A DNA stretch of 33,389 nt. Source: Aquibium carbonis. GTDB lineage: Bacteria; Pseudomonadota; Alphaproteobacteria; Rhizobiales; Rhizobiaceae. The DNA is taken from assembly GCF_003970795.1 (NCBI RefSeq), contig NZ_RWKW01000022.1, forward strand, positions 1 through 33,389. The letters run 5' to 3'. The translations under genes were made by a program, and so were the position numbers. Shown here one piece after another: positions 1-7,900 of the stretch. The notes under the pieces are model-generated. The model was given only the letters and a program-made list of their open reading frames with translations. It was not told the DNA's origin and did not search any database. The number at the start of each line of letters is the position of its first letter. The stretch's first letter is position 1.

Positions 1-135
1 TCGGGAGTTCATCCGGGCACAAACTCAATAGCCGACTGTCCGGTCAAATAGGGGCAACTCCACCCCGGCAGCAAGCCACGCGCGGCGACGCGCTACCCCC
101 TCAGCATCGCGAGCCGCGACCCCCTCCGCTTCGTC

Positions 136-182
136 ATCCCGCAACGACGTTCGAGCGAAGCGGGGAAGGTCGTATGCGGGAT
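136..182. repeat. Imperfect intergenic palindrome (REP-like)
   Basis: The left arm reads atcccgcaacgac and the right arm, read on the other strand, atcccgcatacgac. This gives a stem of about 13 bp with one bulge around a 19-base loop. Its placement between genes and its GC-rich character suggest a dispersed REP-type repeat. That it is dispersed is inferred; I see only one copy of this type here. Confidence 0.5.
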
Positions 183-274
183 CCATGCCTCGCCGTCGAT
201 GCAGCCGATCCAGGGCGGGTCGGCCCCCCAGGCGGCCCCGCTCTCCCTCGTCCCGTCCGTCGCCGCCTCCTGAT

Positions 275-317
275 CCTCCCCTGCGAAGCGGGGGAGGGGG
301 ACCACGCGAAGCGTGGT
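275..317. repeat. Two adjacent GAA-loop hairpins
   Basis: Bases 275-297 form cctcccctgc-gaa-gcgggggagg, a 10-bp stem with one G-T pair. Bases 301-317 form accacgc-gaa-gcgtggt, a perfect 7-bp stem. Both have a GAA triloop. The first resembles the hairpin at 22361-22383 and the palindromes at 30179-30885, so a genome-wide family of GC-rich palindromes is likely. Confidence 0.6.
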
Positions 318-386
318 GGAGGGGGCGCTGCCGGGTGAACCGCCGAAGGCGATCGAGCGGACGTCACCCCTTTACTGCCGCGCCAA

Positions 387-1997
387 TTATGCTAACGGAA
401 CGCCGATGCCCTTGTAGCTCAGCTGGTAGAGCAGCGGTTTTGTAAACCGAAGGTCGCGGGTTCGATTCCTGCCGGGGGCACCATCAAACTTTGCCATGGT
501 TCCCATGTGTCCCAACATCTTGAACGGCATTGATATTTGCGCGGTTCGATAGCCCTCGCCGCGAGCATAGGGAAGTTTGTCTGCGAACACTAGTTTGAGC
601 ACCGCACGGCGATCTTCGATACGTGGTGAATGCCAAAGTTTACAAGGGTTTGCGAGGAAATCGAACGCGGTTCGATAAGTTTCGCCGAAGCTTTTTCGCG
701 GAACGCCCGCGCGGGAGATTTTCTCCTGCATCAGCGCCTTTTGCATTTCCAGTTCCTTGATGCGCTTCTCGTAGGCACGGATCACGGAATCGCTCGACGC
801 GTCGACGATGCGATCCAAAAGCTGTCCGACTTTCCGCTCGACTTCCTTGATCTCTTTGGCCAGCGACGCGCCTTGCGTGCGCGCGCTCGCCAACTTCGAA
901 TCCCACTGATCGCGGAACATTTCGAAAGCGAGATGGAACAAGCCTTCCGTCGGCTTCAGCGCGGCCAGGAGAATTTCAAACTCGCCTTCGATCTTTTCTT
1001 TCCGCACCGACTTGCGAGATTCCGGACAGCCGCGCGTGTCGCACAGATAGTAAGGATAGCGCGCGCTACGCCCTTTCGACCAACAGGCGGTCAAAGGCTC
1101 GTTGCAGCACGCACAGGTGACAAAGCCCCTTAGCGGGAAATCGTCCGTCAAATCTTTTCGCGCTGGCACCTTGGGAACACCGTAGCGGCGTTCCTGGATC
1201 GCCTGCCAGGTGGCGAGGCTGATCAAAGGCTCGTGCTTGCCGGGGATGAGACGCAGGCCCCAATCCTCATAGGTAATGTGCCCCGCATATACGGAACGGT
1301 CGAACATTTCGGCGACACGTTCGAAATGGACTTCGTTGTTGCTGTTGCGCGGATAGGCGGGCTGGCTTTCGAGGAACCGCTTCACTTCGGTCAAGGTTTC
1401 GAAGCGTCCGGTCGCGTAGCCATTCATCGCTTCGGCGACGATTGACGCCAGCGGCTCATCGCGCATCAGAAGCTTACCGTGACCGGTTACACGCTCGAAG
1501 CGGTAGCCCATCGGAGCCTTCGTCACCCAATAGCCGCCCATGGCGCGGGCGCGCATGCGGTTCTTCGTCTGCTCCGCGTTCTTCTGGCGCTGATGCTGAG
1601 AAACCGAGGCGAGCAAATTCTCGACCAGGATGGAGTCGGAATCTTCGCCGAACTCAATCGAGGGGCTTTCGAGCTTGCCACCGGCTTCGCGAAGAATATC
1701 GCGCAAATCCCAATGGCCGCGAATGTCGCGCGCGAAGCGGCTGATATCATCGATGATGACGATGCAGCCTTCGGAGCGAAGCTTCTTGAGATGCTTGATC
1801 ATCGACGTGAAGGCTGGCCGCGAGGTGCTTCCGCCCGACACGTCTTCGGAGAATACCTGATCGACGACGTAACCCTTGAACTCCGCATACTCCCGGCAGC
1901 GCGCTTCCTGGCTGCGCAGTCCATCACCTTCGCGCACCTGCTTCGCGCCGGACACGCGGCAATAGATCAAGGATTTTTGTCGTTTCGCGGGGTTCAT
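387..1997 (-). CDS. Large serine recombinase (integrase of the element)
   Basis: This 536-aa protein begins with a resolvase fold (about 8-150). The catalytic serine is S16 in YCRVSGAKQ, and the DDISRFARD segment lies near residue 85. A recombinase domain (about 160-285), a zinc ribbon with C295, C298, C319 and C324, and a coiled coil (about 365-430) follow. This is the order of large serine integrases, which cut and rejoin attP and attB without tRNA-specific homology search. The ATG at 1997 lies 3 nt after the stop of the upstream 120-aa gene, so the two are probably co-translated behind the LexA-like box. Residues 505-530 are the antisense translation of the tRNA, so they come from the target site and not from the element. 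In the predicted excised circle the frame instead closes at a TAG after N511-GRRGS. Confidence 0.93.
   Translation of the reverse strand: MNPAKRQKSLIYCRVSGAKQVREGDGLRSQEARCREYAEFKGYVVDQVFSEDVSGGSTSRPAFTSMIKHLKKLRSEGCIVIIDDISRFARDIRGHWDLRDILREAGGKLESPSIEFGEDSDSILVENLLASVSQHQRQKNAEQTKNRMRARAMGGYWVTKAPMGYRFERVTGHGKLLMRDEPLASIVAEAMNGYATGRFETLTEVKRFLESQPAYPRNSNNEVHFERVAEMFDRSVYAGHITYEDWGLRLIPGKHEPLISLATWQAIQERRYGVPKVPARKDLTDDFPLRGFVTCACCNEPLTACWSKGRSARYPYYLCDTRGCPESRKSVRKEKIEGEFEILLAALKPTEGLFHLAFEMFRDQWDSKLASARTQGASLAKEIKEVERKVGQLLDRIVDASSDSVIRAYEKRIKELEMQKALMQEKISRAGVPRKSFGETYRTAFDFLANPCKLWHSPRIEDRRAVLKLVFADKLPYARGEGYRTAQISMPFKMLGHMGTMAKFDGAPGRNRTRDLRFTKPLLYQLSYKGIGVPLA
408..483 (+). tRNA. tRNA-Thr (anticodon TGT), CCA encoded
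   Basis: The cloverleaf can be drawn by eye. The acceptor arm gcccttg pairs with cgggggc. A D-arm with agctcagctggtagagc follows, then a 7-base anticodon loop tttgtaa with TGT in the centre. The T-arm is gcggg-ttcgatt-cctgc, the discriminator base is A480 and CCA is encoded at 481-483. The 3' part (465-478) is the presumed integration target of the adjacent serine recombinase, whose gene runs antisense through the whole tRNA. Confidence 0.95.
465..478 (+). repeat. Candidate attL core in the tRNA-Thr 3' end
   Basis: The 14 bases attcctgccggggg in the T-arm and acceptor strand recur exactly at 15741-15754. The tRNA stays intact on this side because the element supplies the missing 3' end. The match sits directly beside a large serine recombinase gene, as expected of an attachment site. 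Confidence 0.6.
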
Positions 1998-2000
1998 GAT

Positions 2001-2363
2001 TCAGCGCTTCTCTTTCCGGCGTTCCCTGCCAGCGCGCCTTTTGAACGCGGACGTCAGGGTTCTGTCTCCTGATTGGTTGTGATCCACGGAGGATATCACA
2101 GGCAGGAGTCCGCCTTCATCAGAAAGCTGATTTTCATCCCCATTCTTACGGCAGAGCTGCGCCGCGTCGTCGCCGAAAGCGCGATCCACGAAACTGCCCG
2201 TGATCTGCCAAAGCGCGAACACGAGTTCCGCCTTTTGTGCGTCAGACAGGTCAAGATGATCGGGATGACGGCGATATTTAGCGAAGACATGTTCCGGTCC
2301 ACGCAGAATATCAACATCCGCACGAGGGAGGACCGTAAATCTATCCGTTGTATTGTTCTGCAC
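2001..2363 (-). CDS. Conserved-looking 120-aa protein upstream of the recombinase
   Basis: I chose the GTG start at 2363 because aaaggagg lies 6-7 nt upstream of it; a longer reading frame has no such site. The protein is soluble, with a helical middle (residues about 45-75, containing FALWQITGSFVDRAFGDD) and a very basic C-terminus (AFKRRAGRERRKEKR). No domain is recognised. It is the first gene behind the LexA-like box and ends 3 nt before the recombinase start. A role with the recombinase, such as a directionality factor or DNA-binding helper, is a guess from position. I have an impression that similar short ORFs precede alphaproteobacterial serine recombinases, which a search could confirm. 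Confidence 0.7.
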   Translation of the reverse strand: MQNNTTDRFTVLPRADVDILRGPEHVFAKYRRHPDHLDLSDAQKAELVFALWQITGSFVDRAFGDDAAQLCRKNGDENQLSDEGGLLPVISSVDHNQSGDRTLTSAFKRRAGRERRKEKR

Positions 2364-2414
2364 TTTCGGCCTCCTTTCTACTTCGCTTCGGGCGCGAGAT
2401 ACTTGGAGGATATG

Positions 2415-2429
2415 GAACAAAAAGCGAAC
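2415..2429 (-). promoter_or_regulatory. LexA-like box (SOS) in the recombinase promoter
   Basis: On the minus strand this reads GTTC-gcttttt-GTTC, a full match to the alphaproteobacterial LexA direct repeat GTTC-N7-GTTC. It lies 52 nt upstream of the GTG start at 2363. It fills the spacer between a weak -35 (TTGTAT, 2431-2436) and a weak -10 (TATCCT, 2408-2413), where a bound repressor would block RNA polymerase. Eight fixed bases give roughly one chance hit per 33 kb on two strands, so position matters more than the match itself. Confidence 0.55.
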
Positions 2430-2549
2430 ATACAAGTTTTATTAGGAACTTAATCCCGTATAAGATCAAGTTTGCAACAATGTTGCGCGCCCATTACACA
2501 TATGATGGGCAACTGGTCGAGTTATGTCAAGAGCGTATATACGTTCTGG

Positions 2550-3134
2550 CTATGACGGCTTTAGAGCCATTCGAATAGCCGCCTCGATAAAGGATGTACG
2601 ATCAACATCCAGCTCCTGGCATTTCGCCGTCACCTCTTCGATTAGGTCCGGAGGAAGCGTTACGGCGACCTGCTTTCGCGTGCGGTTCACGGGAGCGCTC
2701 GACGGAAGATCGGGGCGCGGCCTTTCGAATGCTTTTCGCAACTTTCGCCCTTTCGGAGAGTATTTTTCTAGTGGAATTCCCAACTCTTGCTCATGATTAT
2801 TATTTTTTGATTCGCGCAATTCTTCTTTTGCTTTAAGTATTTCTTCTATCGTTTCCTCAAGCGGAATTCCAGCATATAATCTTCTTAATTTCTCGCCCTT
2901 TGGGTTCGATATGTTCGGTTCTGAGGGGGCGGGTTTCTCGTTCGGCCATAGGACCCTTCGAACTTTTTTTGGCCCTGAGCCGGAGCGGCCCCTCGCAGAG
3001 CGTAGTTTCTTGCCCTCGGGGTCCTCGCCTTGGCGTACCGCTCTGCGCATTTCCATTGGAGGCAATTGGTTTGGACTGTTGCCGCCCGTTCTATGCGGAC
3101 CCGAGCGGTTCATAGGGTCTTTTGGGGGTTTCAA
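2550..3134 (-). CDS. Ribbon-helix-helix protein with repeated PxGxKLR motifs
   Basis: This is a 194-aa protein. Residues about 154-192 (KQVAVTLPPDLIEEVTAKC and what follows) look like a ribbon-helix-helix DNA-binding domain of the kind seen in antitoxins and relaxosome accessory proteins. The N-terminal 150 residues are charged, probably disordered, and carry three near-copies of a short motif: PEGKKLR (39-45), PKGEKLR (78-84) and PKGRKLR (127-133). GIPLE also appears twice (89-93, 119-123). I chose TTG at 3134 because ggagaga precedes it by about 6 nt; the ATG at 3113 lacks such a site. The DNA for residues about 80-130 is strikingly AT-rich against its surroundings, hinting at a mosaic gene. 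It lies beside two hairpins (3246-3300), so a relaxosome role is possible but unproven. Confidence 0.7.
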   Translation of the reverse strand: MKPPKDPMNRSGPHRTGGNSPNQLPPMEMRRAVRQGEDPEGKKLRSARGRSGSGPKKVRRVLWPNEKPAPSEPNISNPKGEKLRRLYAGIPLEETIEEILKAKEELRESKNNNHEQELGIPLEKYSPKGRKLRKAFERPRPDLPSSAPVNRTRKQVAVTLPPDLIEEVTAKCQELDVDRTSFIEAAIRMALKPS

Positions 3135-3761
3135 CGCTTGTCTCTCCGATCAGGGCCATATCATACCGTCGTGAGGGTTCGGCAACCAGACCCTTTTGAG
3201 ATGGCAACCAGCCGAAGGTAATGTCAGGGCAAAAATCGCTGATCGCAAGATGTGCGGGGTAGTACCCGCAATCTTGGCAAGGGGGCCGCTGCGCGCCCCC
3301 GTTGCATCCCCCAGGCGCTGGCGTGATCATCGGCATCGAGCCTCATCACACCATTGAAACGTCCGCCGTTTCATCGCGATCAGGAAGGGGCGTTCCTGCC
3401 CCTCCCGATACCCACCCAGACCAACGCTTTCGCCGCTGGACCCACGACCATCGTGATTGCCGATGGAGCGCAACCATGGGCGCTTGTCGCCCTTGGAGCC
3501 CCACCATGCTTTCGTGCATGGAGACGACCAGGAGCGTTCCAGCCCCTTGGAGCCCTGACCAACCGTGCCGATTGGATGCGCTGGCTGGGGCTTCTGCCCC
3601 AACGCCGCTGCAAGGGTCGCGGGCTCCCGAGGCTCGGCTTTGCCTGCGCCCGCCGCTTCCTCCCTTGCAGCTCTGCCCCCGAACCTCGCCGGTTGGGCAG
3701 GGGTCAGGGACCCAAAGCCCAATTTTCTTGACATCGCTATCATATCATGTGAGGATATGAT
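3135..3761. other. Non-coding region with hairpins, possible oriT
   Basis: About 630 bases hold no supported gene; frames here lack ribosome binding sites and family resemblance. The stretch contains the hairpin pair at 3246-3300, a repeated cccttggagccc segment (around 3500 and 3555), and the promoter/operator of the toxin-antitoxin pair at its right end. Confidence 0.5.
3246..3300. other. Two strong adjacent inverted repeats (candidate oriT)
   Basis: Bases 3246-3276 pair as caagat-g-tgcggg / cccgca-atcttg around the loop gtagta, 12 bp with one bulged base. Bases 3281-3300 pair as ggggg-c-cgc / gcg-ccccc around tgc, 8 bp with one bulge. Paired hairpins upstream of a ribbon-helix-helix gene on a mobilizable element suit an origin of transfer. 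A transcription-related role is an alternative. I see no established nic sequence. Confidence 0.35.
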
Positions 3762-3762
3762 A
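3738..3762 (+). promoter_or_regulatory. Inverted-repeat operator at the toxin-antitoxin start
   Basis: TATCATATC (3738-3746) and GATATGATA (3754-3762) are perfect 9-bp arms around a 7-base spacer. The right arm runs into the ATG of the toxin gene, and the likely ribosome binding site GAGG (3751-3754) lies at the edge of the spacer. A consensus -35 TTGACA is at 3728-3733. Autorepression by the HTH antitoxin is the natural reading; an RNA hairpin hiding the start is also possible. Confidence 0.6.
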
Positions 3763-4169
3763 TGACGGAAGCCGGATCGGAATACACGCTTGAATACCTG
3801 TTGGCCTTTGATGGCCGCGAACATCACTACCCCGATGGGTACTTTGTGAAGTTCGAAATCAAGCGGATCGATCCGACCCCAGAACGTCCCCACGGCCTGC
3901 GCTATTCGTTTACGTTGCACGGCCCGGAAGGGACGCGGCTGATTGGCTTCGACAATGCCCATCCGGTCGCCCCTGTGGGCGGACGATACAAGAAGAAGCC
4001 GGAGACGGCGGACCACTGGCATCGGACCGAGAGCGACCTTGGGAGGCCATATCGCTTCGTGAGTGCCGAGCAGTTGGTCGATGATTTTTTCGACGAGGTT
4101 GAGCGCGTGCTCACACATCACGGAATTGAACTGGTCGTCATTGCGACGACGGAAAGGAAGACATCATGA
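3762..4169 (+). CDS. TumE-family (DUF6516) toxin
   Basis: This 135-aa protein resembles the TumE/DUF6516 family of toxin-antitoxin toxins. It has a beta-rich N-terminal half (FVKFEIKRIDPTPERPHGLRY), a GFDNAHPV segment around residue 65, an HWHRTE segment around residue 86 and a final helical stretch (SAEQLVDDFFDEVERVL). The ATG at 3762 is set by GAGG 7 nt upstream. The stop overlaps the next ATG (ATGA), which is typical of coupled toxin-antitoxin genes. It probably stabilises the mobile element. The biochemical target is not evident from sequence. Confidence 0.75.
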   Translation: MTEAGSEYTLEYLLAFDGREHHYPDGYFVKFEIKRIDPTPERPHGLRYSFTLHGPEGTRLIGFDNAHPVAPVGGRYKKKPETADHWHRTESDLGRPYRFVSAEQLVDDFFDEVERVLTHHGIELVVIATTERKTS

Positions 4170-4543
4170 GCGAGTACAAAATCCAGGGCCATAAGGACCT
4201 ACGGGCAGAAATGAAGGCCGTGGCACGCGGCGAGAAGCCAGCGCCCGCCGACGCCGGAAAGGCAAGCTTTGAATCGGCGGAGGTACTTCTCCGACTGCTA
4301 ACCCCGGAGAACCGCGACCTGTTGCGGATCATCCGTGACGAGCGTCCACAATCCGTCGCTGACCTTGCCCGTTTGTCCAAGCGTGCCGAGCCCAATCTCT
4401 TGCGCACACTTGGAAAGCTGGAGGCGTTCGGATTAATCGAAATGCAGTCCGAAGGCCGCCGCCGCGTACCTGTGTCGCGGGTGCGGAAGCTATCGGTCGA
4501 GATCGATCTGTTTTCGCAGAATGATCGGTTTGAGGTGGCTTAG
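4166..4543 (+). CDS. TumA-like HTH antitoxin
   Basis: This is a 125-aa protein. Residues about 55-115 form a winged helix-turn-helix similar to MarR/ArsR folds (LLRLLTPENRDLLRIIRDE, then SVADLARLSKRAEPNLLRTL, then a wing with EGRRRVPV). The start overlaps the toxin stop by 4 nt. In TumE/TumA pairs the HTH partner neutralises the toxin and represses the operon, which fits the palindrome at 3738-3762. The gene order is toxin first, antitoxin second. Confidence 0.75.
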   Translation: MSEYKIQGHKDLRAEMKAVARGEKPAPADAGKASFESAEVLLRLLTPENRDLLRIIRDERPQSVADLARLSKRAEPNLLRTLGKLEAFGLIEMQSEGRRRVPVSRVRKLSVEIDLFSQNDRFEVA

Positions 4544-4958
4544 AGGGGTCGTAGTCCGCTCGCCCCGCCAAGGATACCAACGCCACGTGTATCGACGAAT
4601 ATGGGGTTTCTCACCATCTTCAATCCCACGCCGTACCCTTCAACACTGTAGCGTCGCTCCATTTACCGAATATTTCAGCTCTACATAGAGCCTTGAAAGT
4701 ACCAACGTCCATAAGGTGTTCCAGAATTTATTTCTAACTCACGATGTGTGAAATATATACGATACAAACAAGGATGGAATCTGAGCGTATGATCATTTTG
4801 CTTTACAAGCGCGCCAGAGCATCCACGGCGCGTTTGCGTCGAGCAAAGTACGGCCCGTCAGAAAAATCTTGCTTCAATCACGTCGCCCGTTGTTTGTTCT
4901 TCTCTTGTTCCGTTGCTCGTGGTAGTCATGGATCACCCTATACCCCAACTGGAATCAG
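4544..4958. other. AT-richer leader of the candidate defence operon
   Basis: These 415 bases hold no supported gene. A 72-codon frame at 4744-4962 overlaps the next start but lacks a ribosome binding site and any family resemblance. The region has lower GC than the flanking genes and carries a LexA-like box at 4896-4910, so it probably holds the promoter and leader of the 1445-aa NTPase gene. Confidence 0.5.
4896..4910 (+). promoter_or_regulatory. LexA-like box upstream of the NTPase gene
   Basis: GTTC-ttctctt-GTTC matches the alphaproteobacterial LexA box on the coding strand, 48 nt upstream of the ATG at 4959. It is the second full match in the element, and both lie just upstream of an operon. 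I could not assign a clear -35/-10 pair around it. Roughly one chance match is expected in the window. Confidence 0.45.
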
Positions 4959-7900
4959 ATGACCGAAAGCGACTCAGAATACCAATTTATAGAGCTGAAC
5001 CGTACATTTCACGAGCTTTCCAAGTACGCCAACGAGGATGATGAGCTCGACCTAAGTCATGCATTTCATGTTGGTGAGCGGCTTTCTTGGTCGGACTTAA
5101 TTGAGCGGTACCGGGTCATAATCCTATCCGAAGCCGGTTCGGGAAAAACTGCTGAAATTCGTAGTATTGCCCTCGCTCTACGAGCCCAGAGAAAGTCAGC
5201 ATTTTTCATTCGTCTGGAACATGTGCCTAATGATTTTGAGGACGGATTTGAGGTCGGGACGTTTGTGGAGTTCGAGTCCTGGCTAGCATCGAATGATGAG
5301 GGCTGGCTTCTTCTGGATTCTGTCGACGAGGCTCGTTTGCGCAATCCGGGAGACTTCGCGCTTGCAATCAAGAAGCTGGGAAGACGGATCGCCACAGCCA
5401 AGGATCGCACGCACATCGTTGTCACGGGACGAACCAATGCGTGGCGCCCCAAGACCGACCTTGCGCTTTGCATCACTCATCTGCCTTTCACGCCTGCCAC
5501 GAAGAGAGCTAAGAATGACGAGGACTCCGATACCGCCGATACGATTGAGGACGCTGTTGAGACTTCGGATGGACCGGCAGAAAAGTCCCAGTCCGTTTTC
5601 AAGATCGTCACGTTGGATGACCTTTCTCGCTCTCAGATCGAGGCATTTGCAAATGCCCGCGGCATCATGGACACCAAAGCCTTCATCGAGGCCATAGAGC
5701 GCGCTGATGCATGGTCCTTCACGTCAAGACCACAGGATTTGATGGAGCTCACGGAGTTCTGGCTTGATCAGGGCCGCATCGGAAGCCGCCTGGAAATCAT
5801 GCGCAACAGCATCTCCAGGCGCCTCCAGGAGAGAGATCAAGAGCGCGTCGACGTATACCCCCTAGCGCCTCAGAGAGCTCTGCAGGGAGCAAGGCTGATA
5901 GCTGCAGCCACCACCTTGGCCCAGGACTCGACTATCCGAGTTCCAGATGGAGCCGAAAATTCGAAAGGCATTGCTCTCCACGACGTGCTTCCTGATTGGG
6001 ACGACAGAGAGCGCTCGACGCTGCTGTCCCGCCCCATATTCGACGAAGCAATCTATGGAACTGTGCGCTTCCATCATCGGTCCGTCCGCGAGTACCTCGC
6101 GGCCGAATGGTTCGCTGATCTGCTTAGCCGGGAAACCTCGCGCCGAAAAATAGAAGCCCTCTTCTTCACCAATCAGTACGGGCTGGAAATCATCGTACCC
6201 ACGCTTCGCCCGATCTTGCCCTGGCTCGCTATCCTCGATCCCAAAATCAGAGAGAGGGTACGAAAAGTCGCCCCTGAGGTGGTCTTTGAAGGGGGCGATC
6301 CGAGTCAGCTACCATTGGAAACCCGAAGGCTCATTCTACATGAAGTCTGCGAACAACTGGCGAGCGGAACATCAGGCCGCTCGATGACCGACTATGCGGC
6401 TGTACAACGCTTCTCCAATCCCGATCTGACGGACGATGTGCGTGGCCTTCTGGCCAAGTATGCGACCGATGACGAACTGAAAGCTTTTCTACTCCGAATG
6501 GTCTGGCTGGGCCAACTCTCCGGTGTATTGTCCGAGGCAAAGCAGATCGGGCTTTCACCTTCCGCCTCACAGTACACACGCATTACCGCGTTTAGAGCAG
6601 TTTGGGCAGTTGGGTCCGAGCAGGATCACGAAGAGATCCGCAACAGTTTTCTCGCAGAAGCGGCAGAACTGGATCGCGACTGGCTTGCCGAATTGACGAA
6701 AGAAACTGCTCCGACACAGGACACGATCAGGTGGCTGCTCGGGTGTCTGGGCAAAACGAAAGAGAAAGAGCGGTACAGCGTCGATCACCTTTCCGACGCT
6801 GTGAGCACCTTCGTTCACGCCGCCGGCCTCGATCAACTGCCCGAGTTGCTTATCGGCTTTGACCAATTTCTCAACACACCCCCAGTGATCGAGAGACGTT
6901 TTTGCGAGATATCGCAGAAATTTACTTGGCTGATGACGCCCGCATCCCAGGCGGCCGAGCGTCTCATCGAGGCCCGTCACTCAGCGTCGCTACAACCCGC
7001 CGTGCTGGCCGTCCTCGACAAGTTCGGAATGGGACGTCACTATCTCGATAGCGAACTCAACGATGTGAAAACGAAATTTTCTACGCTCGTGCCCGCGTGG
7101 CCCGAGTTGAACAGAGCGCTGTTTTGGTACGAGATTGCACTCGCGAGACAGCGGAGCAACGATAAAGGTAAAACACGCCTGACCGATTTCTGGTCGGTCT
7201 CCGTAATGGAGCCGCTATGGCGCTTTGGCGCAGAGGATTTCGACTACACGTCCGAGCAAATTACGGCTCAGTCCTTTCAGGACGACAAGCTCGTCGCGCT
7301 GTCGTTGGCTTTTAGACTCTACATCACAAACGACCGGCCGCGTTTGTGGCGCGAAACGCTCAAGCGACTTGTCTCCGGCAACACGGAGTTGTCGGATGAA
7401 CTGAACAAACTCCTCAATCCGCCAGCACAGGAAAAGAACGCCCGCGCATGGAAACGCCAGGAAGCGCAGGGGAAGAGACGCTCGGAGGAAAGAAAGCGAA
7501 AAGAGCAGAAGAACTTAGCTGACTCAAAAAAATATCTGAGCGAAAATCTCGACAAATTGCGGGACCCCAGTTTGTCGAAACCTGGCTATGTCTTCAACGG
7601 CCTAAACTACCTCCACGACCGGATGCGCCGTGACAGTGATCGCTCTGGTCGGTGGACCCATGGCAACTGGAGAAACTTGGAAGCCGAGTTCGGCAAGGAT
7701 ATCGCGCAAGCGTTCCGAGACGGAATTGTTGCTTATTGGCGGCGTGAGAGACCGACTATTCGTTCGGAAGGCGCACCAGAAAACTCGACACCAACGTCGG
7801 TAATTCTGGGCTTGGCCGGACTCGAAATCGAAGCGCAGGAGACGCCAAATTGGGCGCAAAGCCTCAGCGAAGCAGACATCGAACTCGCCTGCCGATATGC

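Larger units (their letters stand above)
1..407. other. Chromosomal flank without a supported gene
   Basis: This stretch left of the tRNA has no reading frame with a convincing ribosome binding site or family resemblance. It is made largely of GC-rich palindromic repeats, listed separately. It is presumably original chromosome outside the mobile element, because the tRNA promoter side is not displaced by integration into a tRNA 3' end. Confidence 0.6.

Noticed and set aside
2364-2435. Upstream extension of the 120-aa gene
   Set aside because: It would cover the promoter and LexA-like box and lacks a ribosome site, while GTG 2363 has aaaggagg.
3302-3760. Overlapping frames on both strands before the toxin-antitoxin pair
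   Set aside because: Proline- and arginine-rich composition, no ribosome sites, and several mutually overlapping frames of equal quality.
4744-4962. 72-aa frame overlapping the NTPase start
   Set aside because: No ribosome binding site and no recognisable composition or family, although the stop overlaps the next ATG.
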